Assembly: GCA_023666275.1 (NCBI GenBank)
Contig: JAMPCJ010000004.1
Coordinates: forward strand, 141,367 to 205,366
Direction: 5' to 3'
Source: Treponema brennaborense
GTDB lineage: Bacteria; Spirochaetota; Spirochaetia; Treponematales; Treponemataceae
Length of the DNA stretch: 64,000 nt
The position numbers and the translations under genes were made by a program. The notes under the pieces were generated by a model, which ran no database searches, was not told the DNA's origin, and saw only the letters and a list, made by a program, of their open reading frames with translations. Shown here in pieces: positions 1 through 9,547 of the stretch. Numbering within the stretch: position 1 is the first letter of the stretch; every line of letters starts with the position of its first letter.

Positions 1-80
1 CACGCTGGTACAGCGAATATCAAAAAAAAGCCGATTTAAAAATTTTTATGGCAGCAGAAGGACGGGAAATAGTTCTATGA
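1..80 (+). CDS. 3' end of an unidentified upstream gene (partial)
   Basis: An open frame runs from the window edge to a TGA at 78-80, giving the last 25 residues of a protein that ends in GREIVL. The stop overlaps the ATG of the next gene as ATGA (77-80), which is typical of translational coupling in an operon. The visible tail contains no recognisable motif, so I do not name the product. It is probably the upstream member of the same operon as mltG and dnaG. Confidence 0.55.
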   Translation, partial: RWYSEYQKKADLKIFMAAEGREIVL

Positions 81-265
81 AAATGCTGGAATCGGTACCG
101 TATGTTTTTTCGGCAGAAGAAATATATGCAATATTTAAATTGCTCCGTAAAAATTCGGAATATCTGCATGACATGAAACTGGAAAAACTGTACCGTACTG
201 TTGAAAAAAAATTATATAATGTATTTACAATAGAAGAAGTTGAAGAGTTGCTGAATGAAACATAA
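77..265 (+). CDS. Small conserved-looking protein, 62 aa, upstream of mltG
   Basis: This is a 62-residue charged, helical and probably cytoplasmic protein with no signal peptide or membrane segment. It starts at an ATG sharing the ATGA overlap with the preceding gene and overlaps the start of mltG by 11 nt, so it is embedded in a tightly coupled operon. I do not recognise the family. The coupling on both sides and the normal coding composition argue that it is a real gene. Its position directly before mltG and dnaG is its only functional hint. Confidence 0.6.
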   Translation: MKMLESVPYVFSAEEIYAIFKLLRKNSEYLHDMKLEKLYRTVEKKLYNVFTIEEVEELLNET

Positions 266-1265
266 CATCATGTATTATATCGCCGGATTTATCCTGCTTT
301 TTTTTGTCTGCTGCGGTACTGTTTGCTGTTATTTTTTATCGGCGCCGAAAGAACAGCAGCAAAAATCCGTATACATAGAACGCGGTATGTCTGTAAAACA
401 AATAGCCGCGCTGATGAAAAAGAATGGTTTTATCCGCGCGGAAAATTTGTTCTGTCTGTACGTCCGGCAGACGGAAACCGTACTCAAAGCAGGGAAATAT
501 TCTATTCCTGCGGGCTTATCGCTGCCCCGCCTTGTCCGCCATTTGGCAACCGCAAAACCGGATTTTTTGACAATTACTATTCCGGAAGGCACGACATATA
601 GGGAAATGGCACTGCTGTTTGAAAAGCAGCATATTATTTCCGCCGAACGGTTTACAGCGGCGTGTACCGATAAAGCGCTTTTATCGGAATATCATATTCC
701 GCATACTTCGTTCGAGGGATATCTTTTCCCAGACACGTATCAGTTCGACTACGATGTTTCTGCGGAAACAATCGTTCGGATTCTCGCTGATCAATTCTTC
801 CGAAAAATCGCAGGCATTCCGGAGTTGGCAGAACTTCCGCCGAAAGCCCTGCACGAAAAACTGATATTTGCTTCGATAGTCGAACGGGAATATCGCGTAG
901 CGGAAGAAGCGCCGCTTATTGCCAGTGTTTTTTACAACCGCTATAAAGCGAATATCGGTCTCGGTTCCTGCGCCACAATTGAGTATATCATAACGGATAT
1001 TCAGAATCGGCCGCATCCGAAAGTTATCACGTATGAGGATTTGAAAATAAACAGTCCGTACAATACATATAAATGGGCGGCGCTTCCGCCCGGTCCCATT
1101 TCCAATCCGGGGCTTATTGCGCTAAACGCAGCGGCTAATCCGCCGAAAACTCGCTACTATTACTTCCGCCTGGCTGATGCCGATGCAGGGATTCATGTTT
1201 TTTCCGAAACGCTGCAAAAACACGAATCTCAAAGTTTTACGCTGAAAAAAGCAGCCGCACAATAA
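255..1265 (+). CDS. mltG: Endolytic murein transglycosylase MltG (YceG family)
   Basis: MltG is an inner-membrane lytic transglycosylase that cuts nascent glycan strands and ends their elongation. The 336-aa protein has an N-terminal membrane anchor (about residues 7-29). A LysM-like region follows (about 36-105), then the YceG catalytic domain. Visible family motifs are EGYLFPDTYQF (about 154-164), ASIVEREY with the expected catalytic Glu at about residue 210, SPYNTY, and LPPGPISNPG. Length and motif order match the family. It overlaps the small upstream gene by 11 nt and ends 1 nt before dnaG, so the three are probably co-transcribed. Its job fits the cell-wall elongation genes further along the same strand. 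Confidence 0.93.
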   Translation: MKHNIMYYIAGFILLFFVCCGTVCCYFLSAPKEQQQKSVYIERGMSVKQIAALMKKNGFIRAENLFCLYVRQTETVLKAGKYSIPAGLSLPRLVRHLATAKPDFLTITIPEGTTYREMALLFEKQHIISAERFTAACTDKALLSEYHIPHTSFEGYLFPDTYQFDYDVSAETIVRILADQFFRKIAGIPELAELPPKALHEKLIFASIVEREYRVAEEAPLIASVFYNRYKANIGLGSCATIEYIITDIQNRPHPKVITYEDLKINSPYNTYKWAALPPGPISNPGLIALNAAANPPKTRYYYFRLADADAGIHVFSETLQKHESQSFTLKKAAAQ

Positions 1266-1266
1266 T

Positions 1267-3057
1267 ATGCCGAAAATTTCATCCGCGACAATCGATGAAG
1301 TAAACTCACGGACAGATATTGTTGCACTTATCGGTGAATACACACAGCTTGAAAACCGCGGCGGCGACTGGTGGGGCTGCTGTCCGTTTCATAATGAAAA
1401 AACGCCGTCTTTTCACGTGCTTCCCGACAGAAAAATGTACCACTGCTTCGGCTGCGGCGCCGGCGGCGGTGTTATCAATTTTTTTATGGAAGCAGAAAAA
1501 CTCGATTTTATACCGGCAGTCGAAGCACTCGCGAAAAAAAACGGCATCGAAGTAATATATGACAGCGGAGAATCGGCACGCAATCCGCAAAACAGCGAAA
1601 AAGACGAATACATATTATTATATACGCGCGTTGCCAATTCATTCCATTATTTGCTGATGCAGTCGGATGCCGGAAAATTTGCCCGGGCATATTTGAAAGA
1701 ACGCGGCATCGCAGACGAAACCGCGGAACAATTTCAGCTCGGTTACGCGCCTGCCGATCGCCGCTGGCTGAAAAAATTTCTTACCGAAAAAAATTACAGC
1801 CGGCACTTTTTGGAAAATTCGGGACTTTTTTCGAAAAAATATCCGGATGTATCTTTTTTTTCGGACAGACTGATGTTTCCTATCTGCGACCGTTCGGGAA
1901 AAGTACTCGCATTCGGCGGAAGAATTCTTCAGGGCGAAGGACCGAAATATCTTAATTCCGGCGATCTTGTGCAATACAAAAAGGGCGAAACAATATACGC
2001 ATTTCACCTCGCAAAACAGCACATCCGGGAACAAAAAACAGTTATTTTCTGCGAAGGCTACATGGACGTTATCGCATATCATCAGGCTGGAATCCGCAAT
2101 GCCGTCGCTCCGCTGGGAACCGCACTTACAGCCGCGCAGATAAAATTAGTGCAGCCGTTCGTCGACAGCGTTTTTTTGTCTTTTGACAGCGACAAAGCAG
2201 GTCAAAACGCAACGCAGAAAGCGATTCTGTTATGCAGAGAAATGAATCTTCCCTGCCGCGTAATCCGTCTCGCACAGGGGAAAGATCCTGCGGAAATATT
2301 ATTGAATTACGGCGCGGAAGTATTGAAAAAAAATGTTGACTGCGCTATAATTGATGCTGATTATTTGTTATCTTTTTTTTCAGAAATGTATCCGATAGAT
2401 ACGCCGGACGGAAAAACAAAAACAGCACTTTCTTTTTTTCCGTATATTGCCGCTCTGAAATCAGATATACAAAAAGAATCATGTTTTGAACAGCTGGCGC
2501 GGGTGCTGTCTTTAAAAACAGAAGCAGTAAAAGCGGATTTTTATCATCAGGATGCCGCACGGGAACGCATAAAACGGAATGTTCACGGGCAGCCGCAGAA
2601 CACGCCGGTTAAACTGAACGCGGAATTGCGCGCGGTGCTTGCGGTTGCGGCGAACCTGAAATTTTATCCGATGATGCGTTCCGCACTGACTGCCGATGAT
2701 TTCGACGGCAAAACCGCACGGAACTTATTTATCATTTTGGAAGAATGTTACAGAAATGATGCGGTCAGTTATGATGCGCTGTTGGCTGCTTGTGACAATG
2801 ACTTGGAAAAAAAATTGATAACGCGTGCCGTTATGTCGGGAGAATTTTCCGGAGAACCGGCATTGGTCAAGCAAATAGTGCAGGATTGTATCAATTCGAT
2901 ACATCGGAGAAGTTTGGAGAAAAAAAGGGGACAAGTGCAGAACCGCATAAGACTGATGACGGTCGCAACGCTTGATGATAAACAGCAATTGGAAAAACTT
3001 CTTGTTGAAAAAATGAATATTGATGTCGAACTACGAAAAAAGGATGCAGACAAATGA
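1267..3057 (+). CDS. dnaG: DNA primase DnaG
   Basis: DnaG makes RNA primers for lagging-strand synthesis and works with the replicative helicase. The 596-aa protein begins with a CHC2 zinc-binding domain with ligands C39, H42, C60 and C63 (CCPFH and CFGCG). The RNA-polymerase core and TOPRIM fold follow, with [10 protein letters not shown] carrying the metal-binding Glu and SFDSDKAG the acidic loop. The C-terminal 150 residues are the divergent helicase-interaction region. It starts 1 nt after the mltG stop, and its TGA overlaps the ATG of rpoD (ATGA, 3054-3057). This is the classical macromolecular-synthesis pairing of dnaG with rpoD, here without rpsU. Confidence 0.97.
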   Translation: MPKISSATIDEVNSRTDIVALIGEYTQLENRGGDWWGCCPFHNEKTPSFHVLPDRKMYHCFGCGAGGGVINFFMEAEKLDFIPAVEALAKKNGIEVIYDSGESARNPQNSEKDEYILLYTRVANSFHYLLMQSDAGKFARAYLKERGIADETAEQFQLGYAPADRRWLKKFLTEKNYSRHFLENSGLFSKKYPDVSFFSDRLMFPICDRSGKVLAFGGRILQGEGPKYLNSGDLVQYKKGETIYAFHLAKQHIREQKTVIFCEGYMDVIAYHQAGIRNAVAPLGTALTAAQIKLVQPFVDSVFLSFDSDKAGQNATQKAILLCREMNLPCRVIRLAQGKDPAEILLNYGAEVLKKNVDCAIIDADYLLSFFSEMYPIDTPDGKTKTALSFFPYIAALKSDIQKESCFEQLARVLSLKTEAVKADFYHQDAARERIKRNVHGQPQNTPVKLNAELRAVLAVAANLKFYPMMRSALTADDFDGKTARNLFIILEECYRNDAVSYDALLAACDNDLEKKLITRAVMSGEFSGEPALVKQIVQDCINSIHRRSLEKKRGQVQNRIRLMTVATLDDKQQLEKLLVEKMNIDVELRKKDADK

Positions 3058-4832
3058 CGGATCAGGAACTTAATCCTGTTATTGTAAAACTGGTTGAATA
3101 CGCCAAAACAAAGCAGCAGATAACTTTGGATGAAATAAACGAATTTATTCCGCCGGATTTGGTAAATTCCGAAGTAATGGAAAAAGTTCTGCTTCTGCTG
3201 CAGCAGAATAATGTTGCCGTTGCGGAAGAAGATTCCCTGATAGAAAGCGAAGACGACTCCGACGCTGAAAACGAAATGGAAGAATCCGATACCGGAGATA
3301 AAGATATTCAGGCTGACGACAGGAAGCATCTGCTTTACAATGAAAAAAACGCCAACGGCGACGATCCGATAAAATTGTACCTGCGGGAAATAGGCAAAGA
3401 ATCGCTGCTTACCGCGGAACAGGAAGTCATTCTTTCAAAACAAATGGAAGACGGCGAAAATATCATAAAAAATGTTATAAAAAATTCCGGCATGATAATT
3501 CCCGAATTTTATGCCGTTGCACAAAAAGCATTTTCAAGAATCGATCCGCATGAATCGGGGCGGGCAAGAAAAGAAATAAACGAAGAAATGGCTGAAAAAC
3601 GCCGTCTGCGGAATTTTTACAGCGAATACATAAAACAAGTGCTTCCCGATATGAAACAATATATCCAGCTGAAAAAGCAGCTGTACGAAGCAGACCAATC
3701 CACCCGCATTTTTGAAGACGCCCAGCTTGTTGCGCTTCGTGAAAAAATTTTGCCGGTTCTTCAGGAAATGGACATTCAGTCCGAAGAAATAGAACGTTTT
3801 TCGGATAAATTTATAGATGCAACAAGGCGCATCAATGAATTCAGACACAGGCAGGAACGCAAGGCAAAAGAAATACGCATATCCGATTACAGCGAATTGA
3901 GAAGTCTCGGAAAGCGCATCGCGATAAAATCGGAACGGCAGAAGCTGGAGCAAAATCTCGGAATGTCTGCCGATGAAATTCGCGATATTTACACCCAAAT
4001 TCAGAAAATAGACCGGAAACTGCGCCGCTTGGAATATGATTTCGAAAACAATGTCTGCGAAATCATCGACATGGCAAAAGAAATCGAACGAGGGCGCAAA
4101 ATGATGGAAAAAGCAAAAAACCGTTTGATCAACGCAAATTTGCGGCTCGTTGTTTCCATCGCAAAAAAATACACAAATCGGGGGCTTCAATTTTTCGACC
4201 TTGTACAGGAAGGAAATATCGGTCTTATAAAGGCTGTGGAAAAATTCGAATACCGAAAAGGGTATAAATTTTCGACGTATGCAACTTGGTGGATCCGCCA
4301 GGCGATAACGCGCAGCATATCCGATCAGGCACGGACAATTCGTGTTCCGGTGCACATGATAGAACAAATAAATAAAGTTGTGCGGGAATCGCGGGCGTTA
4401 ATGCAGCGTCTGGGACGCGAACCGACCGATGATGAAATCGCGGCGCAACTCGGATGGCCGGTATCTCGCGTAAAAACAGTGAAAAATGTCGCAAGAGAGC
4501 CCATTTCTCTCGAAACGCCGATCGGGGAAGAAGAAGATTCGCTTCTCGGAGATTTCATTGAAGATAAGGAAGTTGAAAATCCTGCGAATCAAACAGCATA
4601 TACATTGCTGAAAGAGCAGGTGCATTCCGTTCTCGCGACGCTTCCGCCGAGAGAACAAGAGGTACTGAAAATGCGTTTCGGACTTGATGACGGATATTCG
4701 CTGACGCTTGAGGAAGTCGGCTTATATTTCAATGTAACACGGGAACGCATCCGGCAGATAGAAGCAAAATCGCTGCGAAGGCTCCGTCATCCGCGACGCT
4801 CAAGCGGTTTGCGGGATTATATAGACAATTAG
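3054..4832 (+). CDS. rpoD: Primary RNA polymerase sigma factor (sigma-70, RpoD)
   Basis: This is the housekeeping sigma factor that directs RNA polymerase to -35/-10 promoters. The 592 residues show region 1.1 at the N terminus and an acidic linker. Region 1.2 follows ([17 protein letters not shown]) and then a long non-conserved region. Region 2 has [20 protein letters not shown] and the aromatic-rich melting motif [20 protein letters not shown]. Region 3 is [11 protein letters not shown], and region 4 ends in a helix-turn-helix with [20 protein letters not shown]. The ATG overlaps the dnaG stop. The intact 2.4 and 4.2 recognition helices fit the canonical TTGACA/TATAAT-like promoters read elsewhere in this window. 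Confidence 0.98.
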   Translation: MTDQELNPVIVKLVEYAKTKQQITLDEINEFIPPDLVNSEVMEKVLLLLQQNNVAVAEEDSLIESEDDSDAENEMEESDTGDKDIQADDRKHLLYNEKNANGDDPIKLYLREIGKESLLTAEQEVILSKQMEDGENIIKNVIKNSGMIIPEFYAVAQKAFSRIDPHESGRARKEINEEMAEKRRLRNFYSEYIKQVLPDMKQYIQLKKQLYEADQSTRIFEDAQLVALREKILPVLQEMDIQSEEIERFSDKFIDATRRINEFRHRQERKAKEIRISDYSELRSLGKRIAIKSERQKLEQNLGMSADEIRDIYTQIQKIDRKLRRLEYDFENNVCEIIDMAKEIERGRKMMEKAKNRLINANLRLVVSIAKKYTNRGLQFFDLVQEGNIGLIKAVEKFEYRKGYKFSTYATWWIRQAITRSISDQARTIRVPVHMIEQINKVVRESRALMQRLGREPTDDEIAAQLGWPVSRVKTVKNVAREPISLETPIGEEEDSLLGDFIEDKEVENPANQTAYTLLKEQVHSVLATLPPREQEVLKMRFGLDDGYSLTLEEVGLYFNVTRERIRQIEAKSLRRLRHPRRSSGLRDYIDN

Positions 4833-4852
4833 GCGGTAATGGTATATAAATG

Positions 4853-4869
4853 CAGGAAACGTTTTCCTG
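4853..4869 (+). other. Short palindrome between rpoD and the zinc-ribbon gene
   Basis: CAGGAAA (4853-4859) and TTTCCTG (4863-4869) form a perfect 7-bp stem around a 3-nt loop, 20 nt after the rpoD stop and 25 nt before the next start. No T-run follows, so it is a poor intrinsic terminator. It could be an attenuating or processing hairpin, or chance. Confidence 0.3.
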
Positions 4870-4893
4870 TACAATAAAAGAGGTTCTGTTCTT

Positions 4894-5739
4894 ATGATGA
4901 CTGATGTTTTTGAAAAATTAAAAGCTTTGCAAGATATTCTTGCCGATAAGTACGCAATTGAAAATCAAATAGAAGAAGTTCCGAAGAAACTTGTTTCCCA
5001 GGAAGAACTTCTTGTCAGGCTGAAAAATGAATATATTGAGGAAAACGCCTTATATGAAGAAATTCGCGTGAAAGTTGCAAAACTGAAAACCGATCTCGCG
5101 GAAGCGGATTCTGCACGCGAACGCGGCGAAAAAGGCATGGATTCAATTACTTCGCACAGAGAATACGAAGCACTCGAAAAAGAAATACGGGATGCAACAG
5201 AGCTTGAGCAGCAAATTCGCAAAGAACTGCAAAAAGAAGAAAATAATTTCAATGAATTGAACGAAAAATTGCGAAAAAACGAAAGTTTGATTGCGAATCA
5301 AGAAGCGGAATTGAATGCCGGAAAAGAATCTCTTGCAAAGGAAACAAAAGAACTTCAGGCAAAACTTGAAACGCTCAACAAACAGGAAAATGAACTTGAA
5401 CCCGACATAGATCCGGAAATTGTATTTAAATTCGAACGGATTATAAAAAGCAAGCACGGCAAGGGCATTGTTGCGGTAAAAGGAAATGTATGCGACGGCT
5501 GCCACATGATTCTTCCTGCCCAGTTTGCGAATGAAGTACACACCGGAGAAAAAATCGTATTTTGTCCGTACTGCAGCCGTATTTTGTATTACGAAGAAGA
5601 TGAAACCGGCGAAAACGAATACTTCCAGCTTGATGATACCGGAAGTCTTGCGGATCTTGACGACGAATTCGATGAGCTTGAAGAAGACGAACTGCTTGAA
5701 GATCATGAAGATATAAAAACGGTGGAATTTGAAGAATAA
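4894..5739 (+). CDS. C4-type zinc ribbon coiled-coil protein (CdsZ-like)
   Basis: The 281-aa cytoplasmic protein has a long N-terminal antiparallel coiled coil (about residues 10-170, Glu/Lys-rich heptads). A C4 zinc ribbon follows (about 193-228) with CDGCHM and FCPYCSR as the two Cys pairs. The tail is very acidic (about 230-281). This is the architecture of the CdsZ/DUF164 family, which in other bacteria and in Chlamydia is described as an accessory factor linked to RNA processing or secretion; its molecular role is not settled. The start has two adjacent ATGs (4894, 4897) with AGAGG about 12 nt upstream. It lies between rpoD and the RNase P RNA gene, an order I regard as typical of treponemes. 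Confidence 0.8.
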   Translation: MMTDVFEKLKALQDILADKYAIENQIEEVPKKLVSQEELLVRLKNEYIEENALYEEIRVKVAKLKTDLAEADSARERGEKGMDSITSHREYEALEKEIRDATELEQQIRKELQKEENNFNELNEKLRKNESLIANQEAELNAGKESLAKETKELQAKLETLNKQENELEPDIDPEIVFKFERIIKSKHGKGIVAVKGNVCDGCHMILPAQFANEVHTGEKIVFCPYCSRILYYEEDETGENEYFQLDDTGSLADLDDEFDELEEDELLEDHEDIKTVEFEE

Positions 5740-5754
5740 CTGAAAATCTACGGA

Positions 5755-6120
5755 AATGTAATATGACCGCTTGCCGTTTATCGGCAAGAGGAAAGTCCGG
5801 GCTCCTCCGGAAAAGATGCCGGTTAACGGCCGGGGCGTACGGAAGTAATTCCGCACGAACAGAAAGCGCAGCAGAAAACAAACCGCCTGTAAAAGGCAAG
5901 GGTGAAAAGGCGGAGTAAGAGCCCACCGCATTCCCGGTAACGGGAATGGCATTGCAAGCCTCATCTGGAGCAAGATTAAGCAGCAGCTGAATTCCGGAGT
6001 TCCGCAATAAGCAGAACAGGCTGCGGGTAAATCGCTGGAAATGCGGGGCAATCCGCATTCAAGATAGATGGTCATAATAAAACCGGAAACGGTTTTATAC
6101 AGAACCCGGCTTATTACATT
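5755..6120 (+). ncRNA. rnpB: RNase P RNA (bacterial type A)
   Basis: This is the catalytic RNA that removes 5' leaders from pre-tRNAs. The hallmark 5' core GAGGAAAGTCCGGGCT is present (about 5789-5804), with ACAGAAAG in the P4 region (about 5859-5866). The 3' core reads AGATAGATGGTCATAA followed by ACAGAACCCGGCTTAT. The ends were placed from the P1 helix: AATGTAAT (5755-5762) pairs perfectly with ATTACATT (6113-6120). Internal stems such as AAACCG/CGGTTT (about 6080-6095) also fold. It fills the gap between cdsZ and the TPR gene. Open frames on the opposite strand here are shadows of the structured RNA. Confidence 0.95.
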
Positions 6121-6147
6121 TCTGTTTTTATTTGTGATATAGAAGCT

Positions 6148-7089
6148 ATGAAAAACATTGGTACTATTGTAAAACGCAAAAACAAAATTGCCGTAAAGCT
6201 TGTCATACTGATAAGCATTGTTTTTGTCTTTTCATTATTTGTACTGTTTTTGGTGCGTCTTTCAGCCAATAATGCACAAAAAGTGCCGCAGATAAAAACA
6301 CTCTATGAGTATTGGGATAAAAAAGACTATGCCGCCGTGCATAGTGCCGCAGATAAAATACTGACGATTTCTCCATGGCAAAATACAGCGCTCATGTTCA
6401 AAGGATATGCTGCTTTTTTCATAGCGCTGTCGCAGACCGATGTTGCGCTTATGCAGTCATATCTTGATGAATCGATATATTATCTTAGAATTGCTCTTCA
6501 AAAAGCGGATAAATCCGCAGCGGTGCAGATTCAATATATGCTCGGAAAAGCATACTTTCATAAAAACACAGCGGCTGCCTACCATTATTATTCCGATCTT
6601 GCCGTAAAATATCTTTCGGCGGCGCAGGCTGCCGGTTACCAGGCAGAAGACTTGCCCGAACTGCTCGGCTTGCTCTATGCAGATTTGAACATGACCGAAA
6701 AAAGCATCGCCGCATTTACCGATGCATTGCTTTTGCGCGAATCGGATACATTGCTGCTCGCCATTGCACGGCAATATTACAACAGCAAAAGAAATAATAC
6801 CGCCAAACAATATCTGCACCGTATTTCAACCGAAAGCGAAGACGATCTTTTGATAATAAAAAGCAATTTGCTGCTCGCGCAAATTTATATGGACGAAGAA
6901 AAATACACCGATGCGGAAAACGAATACATCGCAGTTTTGAAAAAAAACGAAGACTCCGCTGACGCGTATTATGGACTCGGCGTATTATATGAAAAACGCG
7001 GCGACGCTGCGAAAGCCCGTGCGGAATGGCGGCGCGCATTGAAAATAAAACCGGATCATCCTGAGGCATTGAAAAAACTCGGATTATAG
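6148..7089 (+). CDS. Membrane-anchored TPR protein upstream of mreB
   Basis: The 313-aa protein has a single N-terminal membrane segment (about residues 15-42, VKLVILISIVFVFSLFVLFL). A periplasm-facing array of tetratricopeptide repeats follows. The clearest repeats are in the last third (DAENEYIAVLKKN, DAYYGLGVLYEKRGD, ARAEWRRALKIKPDHPEALKKL). TPR arrays scaffold protein complexes. The position directly before mreBCD-mrdA-rodA, on the same strand with a 44-nt gap, makes a role in organising the elongasome or cell envelope plausible, but this is inference. The start lacks a strong Shine-Dalgarno sequence (AGAAG 7 nt upstream). Confidence 0.8.
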   Translation: MKNIGTIVKRKNKIAVKLVILISIVFVFSLFVLFLVRLSANNAQKVPQIKTLYEYWDKKDYAAVHSAADKILTISPWQNTALMFKGYAAFFIALSQTDVALMQSYLDESIYYLRIALQKADKSAAVQIQYMLGKAYFHKNTAAAYHYYSDLAVKYLSAAQAAGYQAEDLPELLGLLYADLNMTEKSIAAFTDALLLRESDTLLLAIARQYYNSKRNNTAKQYLHRISTESEDDLLIIKSNLLLAQIYMDEEKYTDAENEYIAVLKKNEDSADAYYGLGVLYEKRGDAAKARAEWRRALKIKPDHPEALKKLGL

Positions 7090-7133
7090 ACGGAATTTCT
7101 TAATTAAGGAAAGATGACTGCAAAACGGAGGTT

Positions 7134-8174
7134 ATGATGAGTTTCTTTGATAGATTTTCTACAGATATCGGCGTTGATTTAGGGACATGCAATACTTTGA
7201 TTTATGTCCGCGGCAAAGGAATTGTCATAAATGAACCTTCTGTTGTTGCCGTAGAACGGGGCACAAAACGCGTTGTTGCCGTCGGAGCAGACGCGAAAAG
7301 AATGCTGTGGAAAACGCCGGGCGATATTATCGCTATAAGACCACTTGCCGACGGTGTTATAGCCGATATGGACAGCACCGAAAAAATGCTTAGATATTTT
7401 ATTTTGAAAATAATCCCGAAATATCAGCTTTTTAAATCGATGCGGATGAAAATAGGCATTCCCAGCTGTATTACAGAAGTCGAAAAGCGTGCGGTACAGG
7501 AAGCCGCTTTAAAAGCAGGCGCAAAAGAAGTACAAATTATAGAAGAATCACTGGCAGCTGCCATCGGTGCTCAAATTCCGATTTACGAACCGGCAGGACA
7601 CATGGTATGCGATATCGGCGGCGGAACTACAGAAGTATCGGTTATTTCTCTCGGCGGTATGGTCGTTACCAGCGCTATACGGATCGGCGGCGATGAATTC
7701 GATGAAGCGATTATCAAGCACGTAAAAAGCGTGCACAACATGATAATCGGACAGCAGACTGCGGAACGGCTGAAAATCGAAATCGGCAATGCGATGTCTG
7801 AAAAAAACATCGATAAGATGCAGATAAAAGGCACCGACGCGATAACAGGTTTGCCGCGCCGTCTGGAAATAGACTCAGTTGAAGTGAGGGAAGCGCTGAA
7901 AGAACCGATTACACAAGTAACGGATGAAATAAAGCATATACTCGGCAAAACGCCGCCGGAACTGGCTTCCGATATTTTCGAACGCGGAATTGTTATGACC
8001 GGCGGAGGTTCGCTTCTTAAAGGTCTGCCGAAACTGATTTCAAAAGAAACCGGCGTTCCCGTTATTCTTGTCGAATCTCCTTTGGAATGCGTTGCCGTAG
8101 GGGCAGGGCAGGCGTTTGAACTGTTTAAAGACATGTCAACAGACCGCAGTATTTATGATAATTTGAACAACTAA
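7134..8174 (+). CDS. mreB: Rod-shape-determining actin homologue MreB
   Basis: MreB forms membrane-bound actin-like filaments that position lateral cell-wall synthesis. The 346-aa protein has the actin-superfamily phosphate-1 motif ([13 protein letters not shown]), the phosphate-2 motif ([20 protein letters not shown]) and the adenosine motif ([14 protein letters not shown]). Two ATGs occur (7134 and 7137). GGAGG at about 7127-7131 is only 2-5 nt away from them, an unusually short spacing. It is the first gene of the mreB-mreC-mreD-mrdA-rodA operon, whose members are 3 nt apart or overlapping. A near-palindrome (TTTCTTAATTAAGGAAA) sits just upstream. Confidence 0.97.
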   Translation: MMSFFDRFSTDIGVDLGTCNTLIYVRGKGIVINEPSVVAVERGTKRVVAVGADAKRMLWKTPGDIIAIRPLADGVIADMDSTEKMLRYFILKIIPKYQLFKSMRMKIGIPSCITEVEKRAVQEAALKAGAKEVQIIEESLAAAIGAQIPIYEPAGHMVCDIGGGTTEVSVISLGGMVVTSAIRIGGDEFDEAIIKHVKSVHNMIIGQQTAERLKIEIGNAMSEKNIDKMQIKGTDAITGLPRRLEIDSVEVREALKEPITQVTDEIKHILGKTPPELASDIFERGIVMTGGGSLLKGLPKLISKETGVPVILVESPLECVAVGAGQAFELFKDMSTDRSIYDNLNN

Positions 8175-8177
8175 AAA

Positions 8178-9044
8178 ATGCCGGAACACCGTAGTTTTTT
8201 ATTTCATCTGCATACTCTCGTTTTTATCATACTTACATTTCTTTCTGCCGCATTGCTTGCGCTGTCATCCGGCGGATTTTTGCTCGATTTTAAAAAAATA
8301 GGTTTTACTGTAATGTCAACCGGGCAGCAGGCGGTTTTTACCGTATACAACGGCTGCGCAAAGTTTGTTTCGTCCGTGAAAAAATTATCTGTTCTCGATA
8401 AAGAATACCGCATACTGACAGAAAAATTACGCAATTACGAATATATGCAGCGAAATAATGCGGAAATTCTGCGCGAAAACGAACAGCTTCGGGAACTTTT
8501 GGGATTTTCGAGAACGCTTGTGAATGCGAACACGCCGGCAAACATTATCGGGAGAGATTCCGATACCATGTATTCAACTTTGATAATAGATAAAGGCAGC
8601 AAGCATGGCATAAAAAAGAACATGCCGGTTATTGCAGTGCAGTCCGGCAATATCGGTCTTGTCGGAAAAATTGTAACAGTCGGTTATACAACGAGCATGA
8701 TTATTCCGGTCTATAACGTGCAGTTCAATGTATCTGCACGCATGCGTTCAAAAAGGGACCTCGGCATTGTTTCCGGAATGGGAACCGGAGAAAATCAGCT
8801 TGTAATGAAATATATCCGAAAAAGCGTTTTTGACGAACTGAATTACGGAGATACGGTTGTTACATCCGGAGAAAACGGCAATTATCTGCAAAATATTCCC
8901 ATCGGCGTTATATCGAAAATATCTTTGTATGACTACGATTCTTTTCTTGAAATAGAACTTGTTCCGATAATAGATTTTCCGCGGCTGGAGAATGTCGTTG
9001 TTGTTGATATCGCTACGCCGAATTCGCAAGAGGCAGAAAAATGA
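8178..9044 (+). CDS. mreC: Rod-shape protein MreC
   Basis: MreC is a bitopic inner-membrane protein whose periplasmic part bridges MreB/MreD to penicillin-binding protein 2. The 288 residues show one N-terminal membrane segment (about 12-35), a coiled coil (about 65-100, ENEQLRELL), and the two-barrel periplasmic domain. Family landmarks are IGRDSDTMYSTLIIDKGSKHGI and GDTVVTSGENGNYLQNIPIG. It starts 3 nt after mreB and overlaps mreD by 4 nt (ATGA). Length and architecture are normal for the family. Confidence 0.94.
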   Translation: MPEHRSFLFHLHTLVFIILTFLSAALLALSSGGFLLDFKKIGFTVMSTGQQAVFTVYNGCAKFVSSVKKLSVLDKEYRILTEKLRNYEYMQRNNAEILRENEQLRELLGFSRTLVNANTPANIIGRDSDTMYSTLIIDKGSKHGIKKNMPVIAVQSGNIGLVGKIVTVGYTTSMIIPVYNVQFNVSARMRSKRDLGIVSGMGTGENQLVMKYIRKSVFDELNYGDTVVTSGENGNYLQNIPIGVISKISLYDYDSFLEIELVPIIDFPRLENVVVVDIATPNSQEAEK

Positions 9045-9544
9045 TTAGAACGTTTTTTTTCAGTCTGATGATTTTCTTATGTTTTGTACTGTTTGAAGCG
9101 GTTTTTTTATCCAATTTGACAATTCTGCCTGCAATTCCTGATTTTGTTCTGCTTACATCCTTATATGTTTCGCTGCATAACGGTGCGCTGCTGGGCGAAA
9201 CATCCGGTTTTTGTTCCGGACTGATGCTCGATTTTCTCAGCTCCGGACCGCTTGGATTTAATTGCCTGCTGCGGACGATTATCGGTTTTTTATGCGGGCT
9301 GCTTGACAAAACAATAAATACTGCCGGCGTATTTCTTCCGATGCTCTTAGGTTTCTGCGTTACCGTTTTAAAACTGCTTCTTTCGTACACAGCGCTTTTT
9401 TTCTTTCCCAATATACAAATTCATTCTCTTTTTTCTGCGGCAGTAGGATTTGAGCTTATCGCGAATACGCTGCTTGCTCCGTGCATGTTTTCTTTTTTGT
9501 CGCTTTTTTCATCGCATCTTTTATTGGAAGCGGGAGAACAATAA
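9041..9544 (+). CDS. mreD: Rod-shape protein MreD
   Basis: The 167-aa polytopic inner-membrane protein has about five hydrophobic helices and the MreD pattern near the middle (LLGETSGFCSGLMLDFLSSGPLG, here split by a turn). It works with MreC to regulate PBP2 in the elongasome. Assignment rests on position between mreC and mrdA, size and hydropathy, since MreD sequences diverge strongly. Its ATG overlaps the mreC stop. Confidence 0.88.
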   Translation: MIRTFFFSLMIFLCFVLFEAVFLSNLTILPAIPDFVLLTSLYVSLHNGALLGETSGFCSGLMLDFLSSGPLGFNCLLRTIIGFLCGLLDKTINTAGVFLPMLLGFCVTVLKLLLSYTALFFFPNIQIHSLFSAAVGFELIANTLLAPCMFSFLSLFSSHLLLEAGEQ

Positions 9545-9547
9545 CGA

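Noticed and set aside
5143-6075. Antisense open frame across cdsZ and the RNase P RNA
   Set aside because: It spans a structured RNA with all RNase P signatures and a real + gene, so a protein there is not credible.
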